In this document: piece by piece, positions 34,698 to 42,798 of the stretch
Position numbering within the stretch: the first letter of the stretch is position 1
Layout: the number at the start of each line of letters is the position of its first letter
Assembly: GCA_947500525.1 (NCBI GenBank)
Contig: CANMSH010000001.1
Coordinates: 124,001-188,000, forward strand
Reading direction: 5' to 3'
Source of the DNA: an uncultured Flavobacteriaceae bacterium
GTDB lineage: Bacteria > Bacteroidota > Bacteroidia > Flavobacteriales > Flavobacteriaceae
Length of the DNA: 64,000 nt
Position numbers and translations under genes: made by a program
Notes under the pieces: model-generated
The model's database searches: none
Told to the model about the DNA's origin: nothing
What the model saw: only the letters and a program-made list of their open reading frames with translations

Positions 34698-35543
34698 ATG
34701 AAGATAGCAATTCAAGGAGTAAAAGGGTCGTTTCATCATTTAGTAGCAAAAGAATTTTTCGGAAACGATATAGATCTAAACGAATGTATGTCTTTCAATG
34801 AAATACCGGAACTTTTACGAAATGGTACAGTAGAAGCTGCAATTATGGCGATTGAAAACACCAATACAGGTTCGATTCTTTCAAATTACGTATTGATTGA
34901 CAAATATGATTTGAATATTCAAGGCGAAGTTTATCTACCAATGCAACACAATCTAATGGCATTAGATGGGCAAGAATTAAGTGATATTGAAGAAATATGG
35001 TCACATCCTATTGCGATAAAAAATTGTGAAAGCTTTCTACGGAAAAACCCTCATATTAAAGTAATCGAAGAAAAAGACACAGCCTTTGTTGCAAAACAAA
35101 TAAATGATTTAAAAATAAAGGGCATTGCCGCGATTGCCAGCAAAACAGCTGCCGACATGTATGGTTTAAAAATTTTAGAAGAATCTATTCAAGGAGATCA
35201 ATTAAACATAACACGCTTTTTTATTTTAACAAAGAGTAGAGATTTTAGTGTTGATATAAACTTACATAATAAAGCTTCCTTAAAGTTTATTACAAATCAT
35301 GAATTAGGAAGTCTTGCTGAAGTCTTAAATATTTGTGTTCGTCACAACTTAAACTTATCGCGAATTCAGTCAATGCCAATTGTAAATGAGCCCTGGAATT
35401 ATGCTTTTTATATTGATCATGACTTTAACGATTATTTAGAGTACTGCAACGCATTATTGACCATAGAGAAAAAGGTAGATACCTTGAAGATATTAGGTGA
35501 ATACACCAAAGGAAAAGAAATATTCGAAAAAGCAGTCTCTTAA
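34698..35543 (+). CDS. pheA: Prephenate dehydratase, tandem copy 2
   Basis: 281 residues. All elements of the enzyme remain: GVKGSFHH, IMAIENTNTGSIL, the catalytic NITRFFIL (Thr172) and an ACT domain with GSLAEVLNICVRHNLNLSRIQSMPIVNEPWNY. It is clearly a close paralogue of copy 1 with many substitutions, so the duplication is not recent. It lies 141 bp after copy 1; I see no terminator there, so the two may be co-transcribed. Activity is likely retained because the motifs are intact. Confidence 0.92.
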   Translation: MKIAIQGVKGSFHHLVAKEFFGNDIDLNECMSFNEIPELLRNGTVEAAIMAIENTNTGSILSNYVLIDKYDLNIQGEVYLPMQHNLMALDGQELSDIEEIWSHPIAIKNCESFLRKNPHIKVIEEKDTAFVAKQINDLKIKGIAAIASKTAADMYGLKILEESIQGDQLNITRFFILTKSRDFSVDINLHNKASLKFITNHELGSLAEVLNICVRHNLNLSRIQSMPIVNEPWNYAFYIDHDFNDYLEYCNALLTIEKKVDTLKILGEYTKGKEIFEKAVS

Positions 35544-35639
35544 TTTTTCCTAATTTTCAGCGCTTTAAATAAGAAATAAATAATTTAAAGTCCTAAAAAA
35601 TAATAATTTCGTAAAAAATCTTTTGGTCTATTAAAAAAA

Positions 35640-35670
35640 TTTGTTTTTTAGACTTTAATGTATAGATTTG
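35640..35670 (+). promoter_or_regulatory. Promoter of the Phe/Tyr leader and operon
   Basis: TTTG at 35640-35643, 19-nt spacer and TAGATTTG at 35663-35670, a full match to the Bacteroidota consensus. The leader peptide ATG is at 35691, about 15 bases after the expected transcription start. Confidence 0.65.
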
Positions 35671-35690
35671 TTCCTTCAATTTAGTGAAAC

Positions 35691-35774
35691 ATGAAATTAT
35701 CAAACACTTGGCGAGTTTACTTTTACTTCTTTTATTTTTTTAATATGAAGCGAGACTTTGTAGGTGTTATGTAA
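35691..35774 (+). CDS. pheL: Phe/Tyr leader peptide (attenuator)
   Basis: 27-codon frame from ATG 35691 to TAA 35772-35774. Codons 10-17 (35718-35741) read YFYFFYFF: three Tyr and five Phe in a row, in a 27-residue peptide. Codons 21-23 (CGAGACTTT, 35751-35759) also form the antiterminator arm. This is the classical plan of amino-acid leader peptides: slow translation of Phe/Tyr codons leaves the arm free, quick translation covers it. The name pheL is by analogy to the enterobacterial leader; the sequence is unrelated. Confidence 0.85.
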   Translation: MKLSNTWRVYFYFFYFFNMKRDFVGVM

Positions 35775-35827
35775 ATATAAAATCAATAATACGAAAAAAA
35801 GTCTCGAGAAATCGAGACTTTTTTTTT
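35751..35827 (+). promoter_or_regulatory. Transcription attenuator: antiterminator/terminator switch
   Basis: Arm A CGAGACTTT (35751-35759) is complementary over 9 bases to arm B AAAGTCTCG (35798-35806). Arm B is also the 5' half of the terminator at 35794-35827. The two pairings exclude each other. Arm A lies inside the leader peptide frame, so a ribosome that reaches the stop codon covers it and allows termination, while one stalled in the Tyr/Phe run leaves it free. Confidence 0.8.
35794..35827 (+). terminator. Attenuator terminator before prephenate dehydratase copy 3
   Basis: Stem AAAAAAAGTCTCGA / TCGAGACTTTTTTT (14 bp) closed by a GAAA tetraloop (35808-35811) and a T run to 35827. It ends 11 bases before the start codon at 35839, so it can only work as a regulated terminator for the downstream operon or as the end of the leader RNA. 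Confidence 0.88.
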
Positions 35828-35838
35828 GCATCATTTTT

Positions 35839-36696
35839 ATGAATTTAAAAAGTAAAATAGCCATTCAGGGAATCAGAGGTTCTTTTCATCATCAAGTTGC
35901 TAGTCAATATTTCGGTGAGGACATTGTATTGAATGAATGTTTATCATTTGTAGAAATACCAGAATTAATAAATCAAGGTTTAGTAGATGGCGCCGTAATG
36001 GCTATTGAAAATTCTTTGGCAGGTTCTATCCTACCAAATTATGCGCTTATAGATGAATACAATCTTCAAATTAAGGGAGAAGTACATTTACCAATTCATC
36101 ATCATTTAATGGGATTAGAGAACCAAACAATATCAGACATTAGAGAAGTTTGGTCTCATCCAATGGCTATATTACAATGTCGTAAATTTTTTAGAGCACA
36201 TCCTCATATTAAATTAGTAGAAGAATCTGATACTGCTGAAGTGGCTAAAAGAATACAAGAACAGCAACTCGAAGGCATTGCTGCTATTGCTAGTAAAAAA
36301 GCTGCAAGTATCTATAAACTGAATATTATTGAAAATAAAATTCAAACAAGAGAACAAAATTATACGCGCTTTTTTATATTAAAAAAGAAAGGTGAAACTC
36401 TTAACAAGACTCATTTAGTAAATAAGGCATCTATACGATTTGTCACAAAGCATCAAACGGGAAGTTTAGTTGACGTCTTGACAGTATTTTCGAAATTGAA
36501 TATGAGTCTTTCTAAAATTCAATCATTACCGATTATAGATAAACCATGGAATTATGCTTTTTTCGCAGATGTTATTTTTGAAGATCATGAACTATTTAAA
36601 AAAGCAATCGAAAGTGTAAGAGAGAAAACGAGTGATGTTAAGATATTGGGGGAATATGAACAAAGCAAACGTAAACATCATGTCGAAAGCAAATAG
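35839..36696 (+). CDS. pheA: Prephenate dehydratase, tandem copy 3 (first gene of the attenuated operon)
   Basis: 285 residues from the ATG at 35839; the open frame upstream is the terminator region. Motifs: GIRGSFHH, VMAIENSLAGSIL, catalytic NYTRFFIL (Thr176), ACT domain with GSLVDVLTVFSKLNMSLSKIQSLPIIDKPWNY. It differs from copies 1 and 2 more than these differ from each other, and it alone is followed by the other Phe/Tyr genes, so it is probably the ancestral biosynthetic copy. The aminotransferase start overlaps its end by 17 bp. Expression should depend on the leader-peptide attenuator. Confidence 0.93.
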   Translation: MNLKSKIAIQGIRGSFHHQVASQYFGEDIVLNECLSFVEIPELINQGLVDGAVMAIENSLAGSILPNYALIDEYNLQIKGEVHLPIHHHLMGLENQTISDIREVWSHPMAILQCRKFFRAHPHIKLVEESDTAEVAKRIQEQQLEGIAAIASKKAASIYKLNIIENKIQTREQNYTRFFILKKKGETLNKTHLVNKASIRFVTKHQTGSLVDVLTVFSKLNMSLSKIQSLPIIDKPWNYAFFADVIFEDHELFKKAIESVREKTSDVKILGEYEQSKRKHHVESK

Positions 36697-37825
36697 ATTA
36701 AATAGTGTTAAAGAGTATTATTTCTCTAAAAAATTACGAGAAGTTAGGCAGTTAATAACTGATGGGAAACCAATTATTAATTTAGGTATTGGTAGTCCTG
36801 ATTTACCTCCTGCGAATGAAGTAATTGAAGCACTACAACAAAGTCTTATTCAGACAACTATTCATGGTTATCAAAACTACCAAGGCCTACCTGAATTAAG
36901 AAATGCTATTGCGTCATTCTATAAGAACAACTATGCTGTTATTCTAAATCATGAAGATGAGGTATTACCGTTGATGGGATCTAAAGAAGGTATCATGCAT
37001 ATATCGATGGCATTCCTAAATCCTGGAGATCATGTTTTAATTCCAAATCCGGGATATCCAACCTATAGTTCCGTTACGAATTTGCTCGAAGCTAAACCCG
37101 TTTATTATAATTTACAAGCTTTCAACAGTTGGTTCCCAGATTTAAAAGCTTTAGAACAACAAGATTTATCAAAGGTCAAGATAATGTGGGTTAATTATCC
37201 TCACATGCCAACAGGTGCGAATGCAACAATTCCTCAATTTGATGCGCTTGTTCAATTTGCAAAAAAACATCAACTATTATTAGTAAATGACAATCCTTAT
37301 AGTTTCATTCTAAACGATAATCCTAAAAGTGTTTTTGAGGTTGAAGGCGCAAAAGAAGTGGCACTTGAACTAAACTCATTAAGTAAATCATTCAATATGG
37401 CCGGATGGAGAGTTGGTATGGTCATTGGTTCTGCTAAAAATTTAAAAGCAATATTACAAGTAAAGAGCAATATGGATTCTGGAATGTTCTTTGGAATCCA
37501 AAAAGGTGCAATTGCAGCATTGAACAGTCCAAAAAATTGGTTCGAAAAACTAAATGAAATCTATACCAAAAGAAGAAAAATAGCATGGAAAATTTTCGAT
37601 GTATTGAAATGTGAATATGACGAAAACAGTGCCGGATTATTTGTATGGGCAAAAATTCCAAGCCAAAAAAAATCGGAAGAATTGGCAGATGAACTACTTT
37701 ACAATTATGACGTTTTTTTAACGCCAGGAACGGTATTTGGAAGTAACGGCGAAGGATACATTAGATTATCTCTTTGTACCCCGATGGAGCAATTAAATGA
37801 AGTATTAACAAGAGTTACAAACTAA
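36680..37825 (+). CDS. Aromatic-type aminotransferase, class I/II
   Basis: 381 residues from the ATG at 36680 (MSKANRLNSVKEYYFSKKLREV), overlapping the end of copy 3. A fold-type I PLP enzyme: substrate loop LGIGSPDLPPANEV, GYQNYQGLPELRNAIA, VNYPHMPTGA, and the PLP Lys in SLSKSFNMAGWRVG. From its place between prephenate dehydratase and dehydrogenase it most likely transaminates phenylpyruvate and 4-hydroxyphenylpyruvate to Phe and Tyr (or acts on prephenate). It resembles the LL-diaminopimelate/aspartate aminotransferase group in sequence, so other substrates cannot be excluded. Confidence 0.9.
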   Translation: MSKANRLNSVKEYYFSKKLREVRQLITDGKPIINLGIGSPDLPPANEVIEALQQSLIQTTIHGYQNYQGLPELRNAIASFYKNNYAVILNHEDEVLPLMGSKEGIMHISMAFLNPGDHVLIPNPGYPTYSSVTNLLEAKPVYYNLQAFNSWFPDLKALEQQDLSKVKIMWVNYPHMPTGANATIPQFDALVQFAKKHQLLLVNDNPYSFILNDNPKSVFEVEGAKEVALELNSLSKSFNMAGWRVGMVIGSAKNLKAILQVKSNMDSGMFFGIQKGAIAALNSPKNWFEKLNEIYTKRRKIAWKIFDVLKCEYDENSAGLFVWAKIPSQKKSEELADELLYNYDVFLTPGTVFGSNGEGYIRLSLCTPMEQLNEVLTRVTN

Positions 37826-37827
37826 AT

Positions 37828-38685
37828 ATGAAGAATATTGCAGTCATAGGATTAGGACTCATAGGTGGGTCATTAGCACTTGAGTTAAAGAAATTAACCT
37901 GGGCAACCATTTATGGAATTGACAACAATCCTGAACATATTCAAAAGGCCCTTGAACTTGGTATTATATTTGAAAAAGCCGAACTCGATATTGTCGAAAA
38001 AGTCGACATTGTCATAATTGCAGTACCTGTAAACGTAATTCCTGAAATTACATTGAAAGTTCTTGATCTAATAGGCCCAGACACCTTAGTGTTTGATGTA
38101 GGATCTACCAAAAGTGCAGTTTGTTTGGCCGTCAGAAAACATCAGAAAAGAGGAAATTTTGTTGCTCTACACCCTATTTCTGGCACCGAATTTTCTGGAC
38201 CTGAAGCCGCCATATACAATCTCTTTAGTAATAAAGTAAATATTATATGTGAACAACATTTGAGTAGTAAAAAAATGATTGATCGAGCAGTAGCGCTCTT
38301 TGAAAACATAAAAATGAGAACTGTATTTATGGACTCAGCTGAGCAACATGACAAACATATTGCGTACGTCTCTCATCTGTCGCATATTAGTTCTTTCATG
38401 TTAGGTAAAACAGTCTTGGAAATTGAAAAAGACGAGAAAAGTATTTTTGACATGGCCGGAAGTGGTTTTGCCTCTACTGTGAGACTAGCTAAAAGTAACC
38501 CAAAAACTTGGACTCCCATCTTTATACAAAATAAAGAAAATGTATTAAAATCATTAAACGAGTATATAAAAAATTTAGAAACATTTAAAAAACAATTAGA
38601 AGCTGAATCTCATGAAGACGTTTTTGCAATAATGCAGGATACTAATCGAATAAAAGATGTTTTAGCAGGAATTAACAACAAATAA
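37828..38685 (+). CDS. tyrA: Prephenate dehydrogenase
   Basis: 285 residues. The N-terminal Rossmann motif VIGLGLIGGSLALELKK binds NAD(P); VFDVGSTKSAV and ALHPISGTEFSGPEAA carry the conserved Ser/His active-site region, and HDKHIAYVSHLSHISSFML follows. It converts prephenate to 4-hydroxyphenylpyruvate for tyrosine. It is monofunctional, without fused mutase or ACT domain. Two bases after the aminotransferase stop, in the attenuated operon. Confidence 0.93.
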   Translation: MKNIAVIGLGLIGGSLALELKKLTWATIYGIDNNPEHIQKALELGIIFEKAELDIVEKVDIVIIAVPVNVIPEITLKVLDLIGPDTLVFDVGSTKSAVCLAVRKHQKRGNFVALHPISGTEFSGPEAAIYNLFSNKVNIICEQHLSSKKMIDRAVALFENIKMRTVFMDSAEQHDKHIAYVSHLSHISSFMLGKTVLEIEKDEKSIFDMAGSGFASTVRLAKSNPKTWTPIFIQNKENVLKSLNEYIKNLETFKKQLEAESHEDVFAIMQDTNRIKDVLAGINNK

Positions 38686-38688
38686 ATT

Positions 38689-39768
38689 ATGGAATCAACA
38701 AATTTTTCAGCGTGGTTAGAAAAAATGGAATTAGCGCATCCTTTGGTTATTGCAGGTCCTTGTAGTGCCGAGACAGAAGAACAAGTGTTAGAAATTGCTC
38801 ACGAACTTAAAAAAACCGACGCCACGGTTTACAGAGCAGGTATTTGGAAACCAAGAACAAGACCTGGTAATTTTGAGGGTAACGGAGCAAAAGCACTACC
38901 CTGGATAGCAAAAGTAAAAGAGGAAACTGGGATGTTGACTACAGTAGAAGTAGCCAATGCTCAACATGCGAAACTTGCCTTAGAATTTGATATCGATATT
39001 ATTTGGATAGGTGCACGTACCACAGTAAATCCATTTGCAGTTCAAGAAATTGCTGATGCTTTACAAGGGACTGATAAAATAGTTTTAGTTAAAAATCCTA
39101 TCAATCCAGATCTCGAATTATGGATCGGTGCTATCGAGCGGTTTCACTCTGCCGGAATTAAAAATTTAGGAGCTATTCATCGTGGTTTTTCATCTTACAA
39201 AAAAACTAAGTATAGAAACAATCCACAGTGGCAAATTCCAATAGAATTAAAAAACAGATATCCAAAATTACCTATTATCTGTGATCCATCTCATATTTGT
39301 GGAAGACGTGATACAATTTTTGATGTTTCTCAAACTGCTTTAGATTTAAAGTTTGAAGGTTTGATGATCGAATCTCATTGTGATCCAGACAAGGCTTGGA
39401 GTGATGCAAAACAACAAATCACCCCAAATAGACTAAAAGAAATTACCGAAGATCTTAGAGTTAGAAAGGATAGAGTTGAAGAAAAAGATTCTTTAAAGAA
39501 ATTAACTGATCTTCGTTCTGAAATAAACTTGTTAGATAAACAACTTATCGAATTACTTTCTGAAAGAATGACGGTAGCTGAAAATATTGGATCGGTAAAA
39601 AAAGAAGCAAACGTTGCTATCTTACAAAGAAGCAGATGGCAAGAAGTGATTCAAAAAATGGTCAACGAAGGGAATCAAAATGGGTTGAGTTCTGAATTTA
39701 TTGAAAGAGTTTTCAAAGCAATACATCAAGAATCTATACAGCATCAAGAAAAAATAGTTAATAGTTAG
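38689..39768 (+). CDS. Bifunctional DAHP synthase / chorismate mutase
   Basis: 359 residues. Residues about 1-255 are a DAHP synthase of the small KDO8P-synthase-like type (LVIAGPCSAETEEQVLEIA, YRAGIWKPRTRPGNFEGNG, IICDPSHICGRRDT, IESHCDPDKAWSDA), the first step of aromatic amino acid synthesis. Residues about 268-355 are an AroQ-type chorismate mutase (LRSEINLLDKQLIELLSERMTVAENIGSVKK). The fusion lets the mutase act as product sensor in related enzymes. Three bp after tyrA; last gene of the operon. Control by the Phe/Tyr attenuator therefore also affects entry into the shikimate pathway. Confidence 0.93.
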   Translation: MESTNFSAWLEKMELAHPLVIAGPCSAETEEQVLEIAHELKKTDATVYRAGIWKPRTRPGNFEGNGAKALPWIAKVKEETGMLTTVEVANAQHAKLALEFDIDIIWIGARTTVNPFAVQEIADALQGTDKIVLVKNPINPDLELWIGAIERFHSAGIKNLGAIHRGFSSYKKTKYRNNPQWQIPIELKNRYPKLPIICDPSHICGRRDTIFDVSQTALDLKFEGLMIESHCDPDKAWSDAKQQITPNRLKEITEDLRVRKDRVEEKDSLKKLTDLRSEINLLDKQLIELLSERMTVAENIGSVKKEANVAILQRSRWQEVIQKMVNEGNQNGLSSEFIERVFKAIHQESIQHQEKIVNS

Positions 39769-39780
39769 TCTATGTATTAG

Positions 39781-39788
39781 TACCTTTG
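39781..39788 (+). promoter_or_regulatory. -7 element TACCTTTG of the sugar transferase gene
   Basis: TACCTTTG fits the -7 consensus, 22 bases before the start at 39811 and just after the aromatic operon. The -33 region is weak. Confidence 0.4.
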
Positions 39789-39810
39789 CAGTCACAAGCG
39801 ATAATAAGGT

Positions 39811-40536
39811 ATGACAAGTCGATATATATTTTGCATGAAGTGGGGCACTTTGTATGGCCCAGAATATGTAAACAGATTACATTCTATGGTGAAACGAAAT
39901 CTTTCATTAGATTTTAAAATGGTGTGTTTCACAGATGACGAAAAAGGTATTATTGATGCTGTCGATTGTTATCCAATCCCAGAAATTGATGTGCCGGGAA
40001 ATTTGCCCGAGCGTATGTGGAAAAAACTTACTACTCTCAAGGGAGATTTATATGGTTTAAAAGGTACAGCCTTATTTTTAGACCTTGATGTTGTTATTGT
40101 AGATAGTATTGACTGCTTTTTTGAAGTTGATGGGGATTTTCGAATAATTAAAGACTATAATAAGCAATGGCGTATTACCGGGAATTCATCGGTATATAGA
40201 TTTGAAATTGGTGAACATTCATATGTCTTTGACTATTTCATTAAAAATTTTGATTCAATTAGAAAGGAACATAGAAACGAGCAAGAGTATTTGACTACCG
40301 CCATTCACGAAAAAGGGAAACTGCAGTATTGGCCTAAAGAATGGTGTCCAAGTTATAAATATGACTGTGTGTCTAGAATTCCTTTTGCTTTTTGGAAAAC
40401 TCCGAAAATAACAGAAGGGTCTAAAGTAATTATTTTTCATGGTGAAATAAATCCACCTAAGGCAATTACAGGAGGTCGAGGCAAATGGTATCGATATGTT
40501 GCTCCTGCACCTTGGGTTGCTGATTATTGGAAATAA
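39811..40536 (+). CDS. Glycosyltransferase-like protein
   Basis: 241 residues, no signal. It starts IFCMKWGTLYGPEYVNRLHSMV, followed by a nucleotide-sugar-type acidic motif in ALFLDLDVVIVDSID (DLD), WRITGNSSVYRF and IIFHGEINPP. The layout resembles GT-A fold transferases with a DxD metal site (GT8-like). Donor and acceptor are unknown. It is probably a single-gene unit, with its own -7 element and a strong terminator after it. Confidence 0.78.
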   Translation: MTSRYIFCMKWGTLYGPEYVNRLHSMVKRNLSLDFKMVCFTDDEKGIIDAVDCYPIPEIDVPGNLPERMWKKLTTLKGDLYGLKGTALFLDLDVVIVDSIDCFFEVDGDFRIIKDYNKQWRITGNSSVYRFEIGEHSYVFDYFIKNFDSIRKEHRNEQEYLTTAIHEKGKLQYWPKEWCPSYKYDCVSRIPFAFWKTPKITEGSKVIIFHGEINPPKAITGGRGKWYRYVAPAPWVADYWK

Positions 40537-40566
40537 AAAAACCCACGATTAATCGTGGGTTTTTTA
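40535..40566. terminator. Bidirectional intrinsic terminator
   Basis: Palindrome AAAAAACCCACGATT / AATCGTGGGTTTTTT with A and T runs on both sides. It lies between the convergent sugar transferase and BON-LysM genes and can stop transcription from both. Confidence 0.9.
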
Positions 40567-40586
40567 TTCGTAAAACGAAGTAATTT

Positions 40587-41054
40587 TTACTGCTCTAAGA
40601 CAGGAATACGTAATACTTGACCAGGATAAATCTTATCTGGATGTGTTAACATAGGTTTATTAGCTTCAAATATTTCAGGGTATTTCATTGGATTACCATA
40701 ATATACTTTTGCAATCTTACTCAATGAATCACCACTTACAACTGTGTAAAATTGTGCTTCTGGCTCTTGTATTGCTGTTGTCATTTGATCATCCACACTT
40801 GCAATTCCTTCTGTGTTTCCTACTACCAAAACTACTTTTTCACGGGTTGCTTGATTTTCAGCTTCCCCATAAACAGTAGCCAAATCTCCATCAACAGTTA
40901 CACTTAAATTTTCAACATTTAAATCAAGTGAGTGTACCGCTTCTTTCAATTTTGATGCTTTTTCTAATGCCGCTTCTGCCGCTTCCTCTTCTGTTGTCTT
41001 CCCAATGCCAAATACTTTAGCTCCCGCATTTTTGATAAATGAAAATAATCCCAT
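40587..41054 (-). CDS. BON-LysM protein (Kbp/YgaU-like)
   Basis: 155 residues from the ATG at 41054 (MGLFSFIKNAGAKVFGIGK), the usual start in this family; the frame extends upstream without homology. A BON domain spans about 25-90 (LNVENLSVTVDGDLATVYGEA), followed by a LysM domain at the end (FYTVVSGDSLSKIAKVYYGNPMKYPEIFEANKPML...IYPGQVLRIPVL). E. coli Kbp with the same order binds potassium in the cytoplasm. No export signal is seen, consistent with that. Confidence 0.9.
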   Translation of the reverse strand: MGLFSFIKNAGAKVFGIGKTTEEEAAEAALEKASKLKEAVHSLDLNVENLSVTVDGDLATVYGEAENQATREKVVLVVGNTEGIASVDDQMTTAIQEPEAQFYTVVSGDSLSKIAKVYYGNPMKYPEIFEANKPMLTHPDKIYPGQVLRIPVLEQ

Positions 41055-41185
41055 AATTCTAATTTTTGTTTTTAATTGATTAATAAAATTTTTGGTCTTG
41101 TGAAGATACAAAATTTTCTGTATTTTCCCCTTAGAGGCACATAATTTTTCACGGTGTTTCTTAACCTCATTAAAACATAGAACTT

Positions 41186-41839
41186 TTGATAGTACATAAT
41201 TTAGATACAGAAAATTCCGTTCTCAAACAATTTGTCTCCGAAATTCGAGATATTTCTATCCAACGCGATCACATGCGTTTTAGAAGGAATATCGAACGCA
41301 TTGGTGAGGTTCTTGCATATGAGCTCAGTAAGACACTTACGTTTAGCGTAAAAAAAATCACAACTCCACTAGATATTAAGTCAATATCTTTATCTGATGA
41401 TCAGCTGGTACTATGTTCTATTTTGAGAGCAGGAATTCCGCTTCATCAAGGTTTATTAAATTATTTTGACCAGGCAGAAAATGGATTCATTTCTGCTTAT
41501 AGACATCACCCTAATGATGATGATGATTTTGATATAGTTGTCAACTATTTAGCGACTGCATCGATAGAAAACAAAGTTCTTGTAATGGCCGATCCGATGC
41601 TTGCCACAGGAAAAACTTTAGAAAATACATACAACGCATTAAAATCTTGTGGAACACCATCACAAATTCACATCGTTTCGGTCATTGGATCTAAAGCAGG
41701 TGTTGACTACATCGAAGATGTATTTCCTGAAAATACACATTTATGGATTGCCTCCATAGATGACACCTTAAATAGCAAAGGATATATTGTTCCCGGATTG
41801 GGTGACGCGGGCGACCTGTCTTTTGGTAAAAAATTATAG
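41186..41839 (+). CDS. upp: Uracil phosphoribosyltransferase
   Basis: 217 residues with a TTG start at 41186 (MIVHNLDTENSVLKQFVSEIRD), which fits the family's N-terminus; no ATG is available nearby. The PRPP loop reads VLVMADPMLATGKTL and the uracil-binding end GYIVPGLGDAGDLSFG. It makes UMP from uracil and PRPP. Its end overlaps the stop of the convergent DUF6427-like gene by 6 bp. Confidence 0.92.
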   Translation: MIVHNLDTENSVLKQFVSEIRDISIQRDHMRFRRNIERIGEVLAYELSKTLTFSVKKITTPLDIKSISLSDDQLVLCSILRAGIPLHQGLLNYFDQAENGFISAYRHHPNDDDDFDIVVNYLATASIENKVLVMADPMLATGKTLENTYNALKSCGTPSQIHIVSVIGSKAGVDYIEDVFPENTHLWIASIDDTLNSKGYIVPGLGDAGDLSFGKKL

Positions 41840-42757
41840 TATGAATACAGCTAAAATGACGGCCAGTAAAGTGTACAAAAAAACTTCTTTAAACCATTTC
41901 TCCTCTATTATTTGTAGATAGTTTGTAAAAATCACAGCAATAGGAAAAAACAGGAGTAAAAATTCTCCTCCGTTTTTAACAGGCCATGGTAATACCACAA
42001 ATAACAATATAACAAAATGGAACACAAGTAAATACCAAGAGTGTTTAAACTCGTTATTTACAGTTCTAATTTTAAAGGTAGTTGGAAAAATTGACCAAAT
42101 TAAGAGAGAACTTACAAGAGCCAATGGAATTAAAAGTATTGCAGAGTTAAATACACCAAAAGAAAAGCTAAAAGTATATGTTAGATTTTCAACAAAAATA
42201 TCGAAATCATTCAACGCGTATAAGTAGGCGGCATAAATAATTATAGGCGTACAAAAACCTACTAACGGAATAATACTATTTCTCCAAGTTACCTTATCAA
42301 ACACATAAATAGCTCCATATATTAATAATATTGTCAACGAACTCCATGGCGAGATTATGGTTGCAATTCCAATCCAAAAAGCACTATCAAATATTTTTTT
42401 TTGAGTTTCTTTTGAGGTTCGTAAACTATATATTCTTCTATAAGCAAGTAATAAGATTAAATTTACGAGTAACAATTCAAAATCTAACGTAGAATAGGGG
42501 AACATCCCAATGAGAATCACAAATAAAAGGATCGCATAAGAATTATCTTTCGTCAAATTGTTTTTTCTTACGATAAAATTAATCGTAAATATCACGATCA
42601 GAAGCAACGAAAAAATTCCAACCTTTTTTACAACAAAACCAAAAGTGATCTCTTCACTTAAATGAAAAGCAATTGAAAATATATAAATGAAAAACAGCAA
42701 GCCAATTATAAACAAGGTATTAATCGGTTTTGTTTTATTAAAAAAATTGGCAATCAT
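41834..42757 (-). CDS. Polytopic membrane protein (DUF6427-like)
   Basis: 307 residues with about ten hydrophobic segments and few conserved polar residues (start MIANFFNKTKPINTLFIIGLLFFIY, later IGIATIISPWSSLTILLIYGAI). It matches the family I know as DUF6427, usually found beside upp and a small DUF6341 protein in Flavobacteriia. Function unknown; the constant neighbourhood hints at a role in envelope or nucleotide metabolism but proves nothing. It is divergent from the DUF6341-like gene, 41 bp apart. Confidence 0.82.
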   Translation of the reverse strand: MIANFFNKTKPINTLFIIGLLFFIYIFSIAFHLSEEITFGFVVKKVGIFSLLLIVIFTINFIVRKNNLTKDNSYAILLFVILIGMFPYSTLDFELLLVNLILLLAYRRIYSLRTSKETQKKIFDSAFWIGIATIISPWSSLTILLIYGAIYVFDKVTWRNSIIPLVGFCTPIIIYAAYLYALNDFDIFVENLTYTFSFSFGVFNSAILLIPLALVSSLLIWSIFPTTFKIRTVNNEFKHSWYLLVFHFVILLFVVLPWPVKNGGEFLLLFFPIAVIFTNYLQIIEEKWFKEVFLYTLLAVILAVFIL

Positions 42758-42777
42758 TAGTATATTTTATATTTTTG
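42747..42777 (+). promoter_or_regulatory. Promoter of the DUF6341-like gene
   Basis: TTG at 42747-42749, 20-nt spacer, TATTTTTG at 42770-42777, matching the Bacteroidota consensus. Start codon at 42799. The -33 element overlaps the first codons of the divergent DUF6427-like gene. Confidence 0.6.
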
Positions 42778-42798
42778 TACCGTAAATATAATTAAGAT

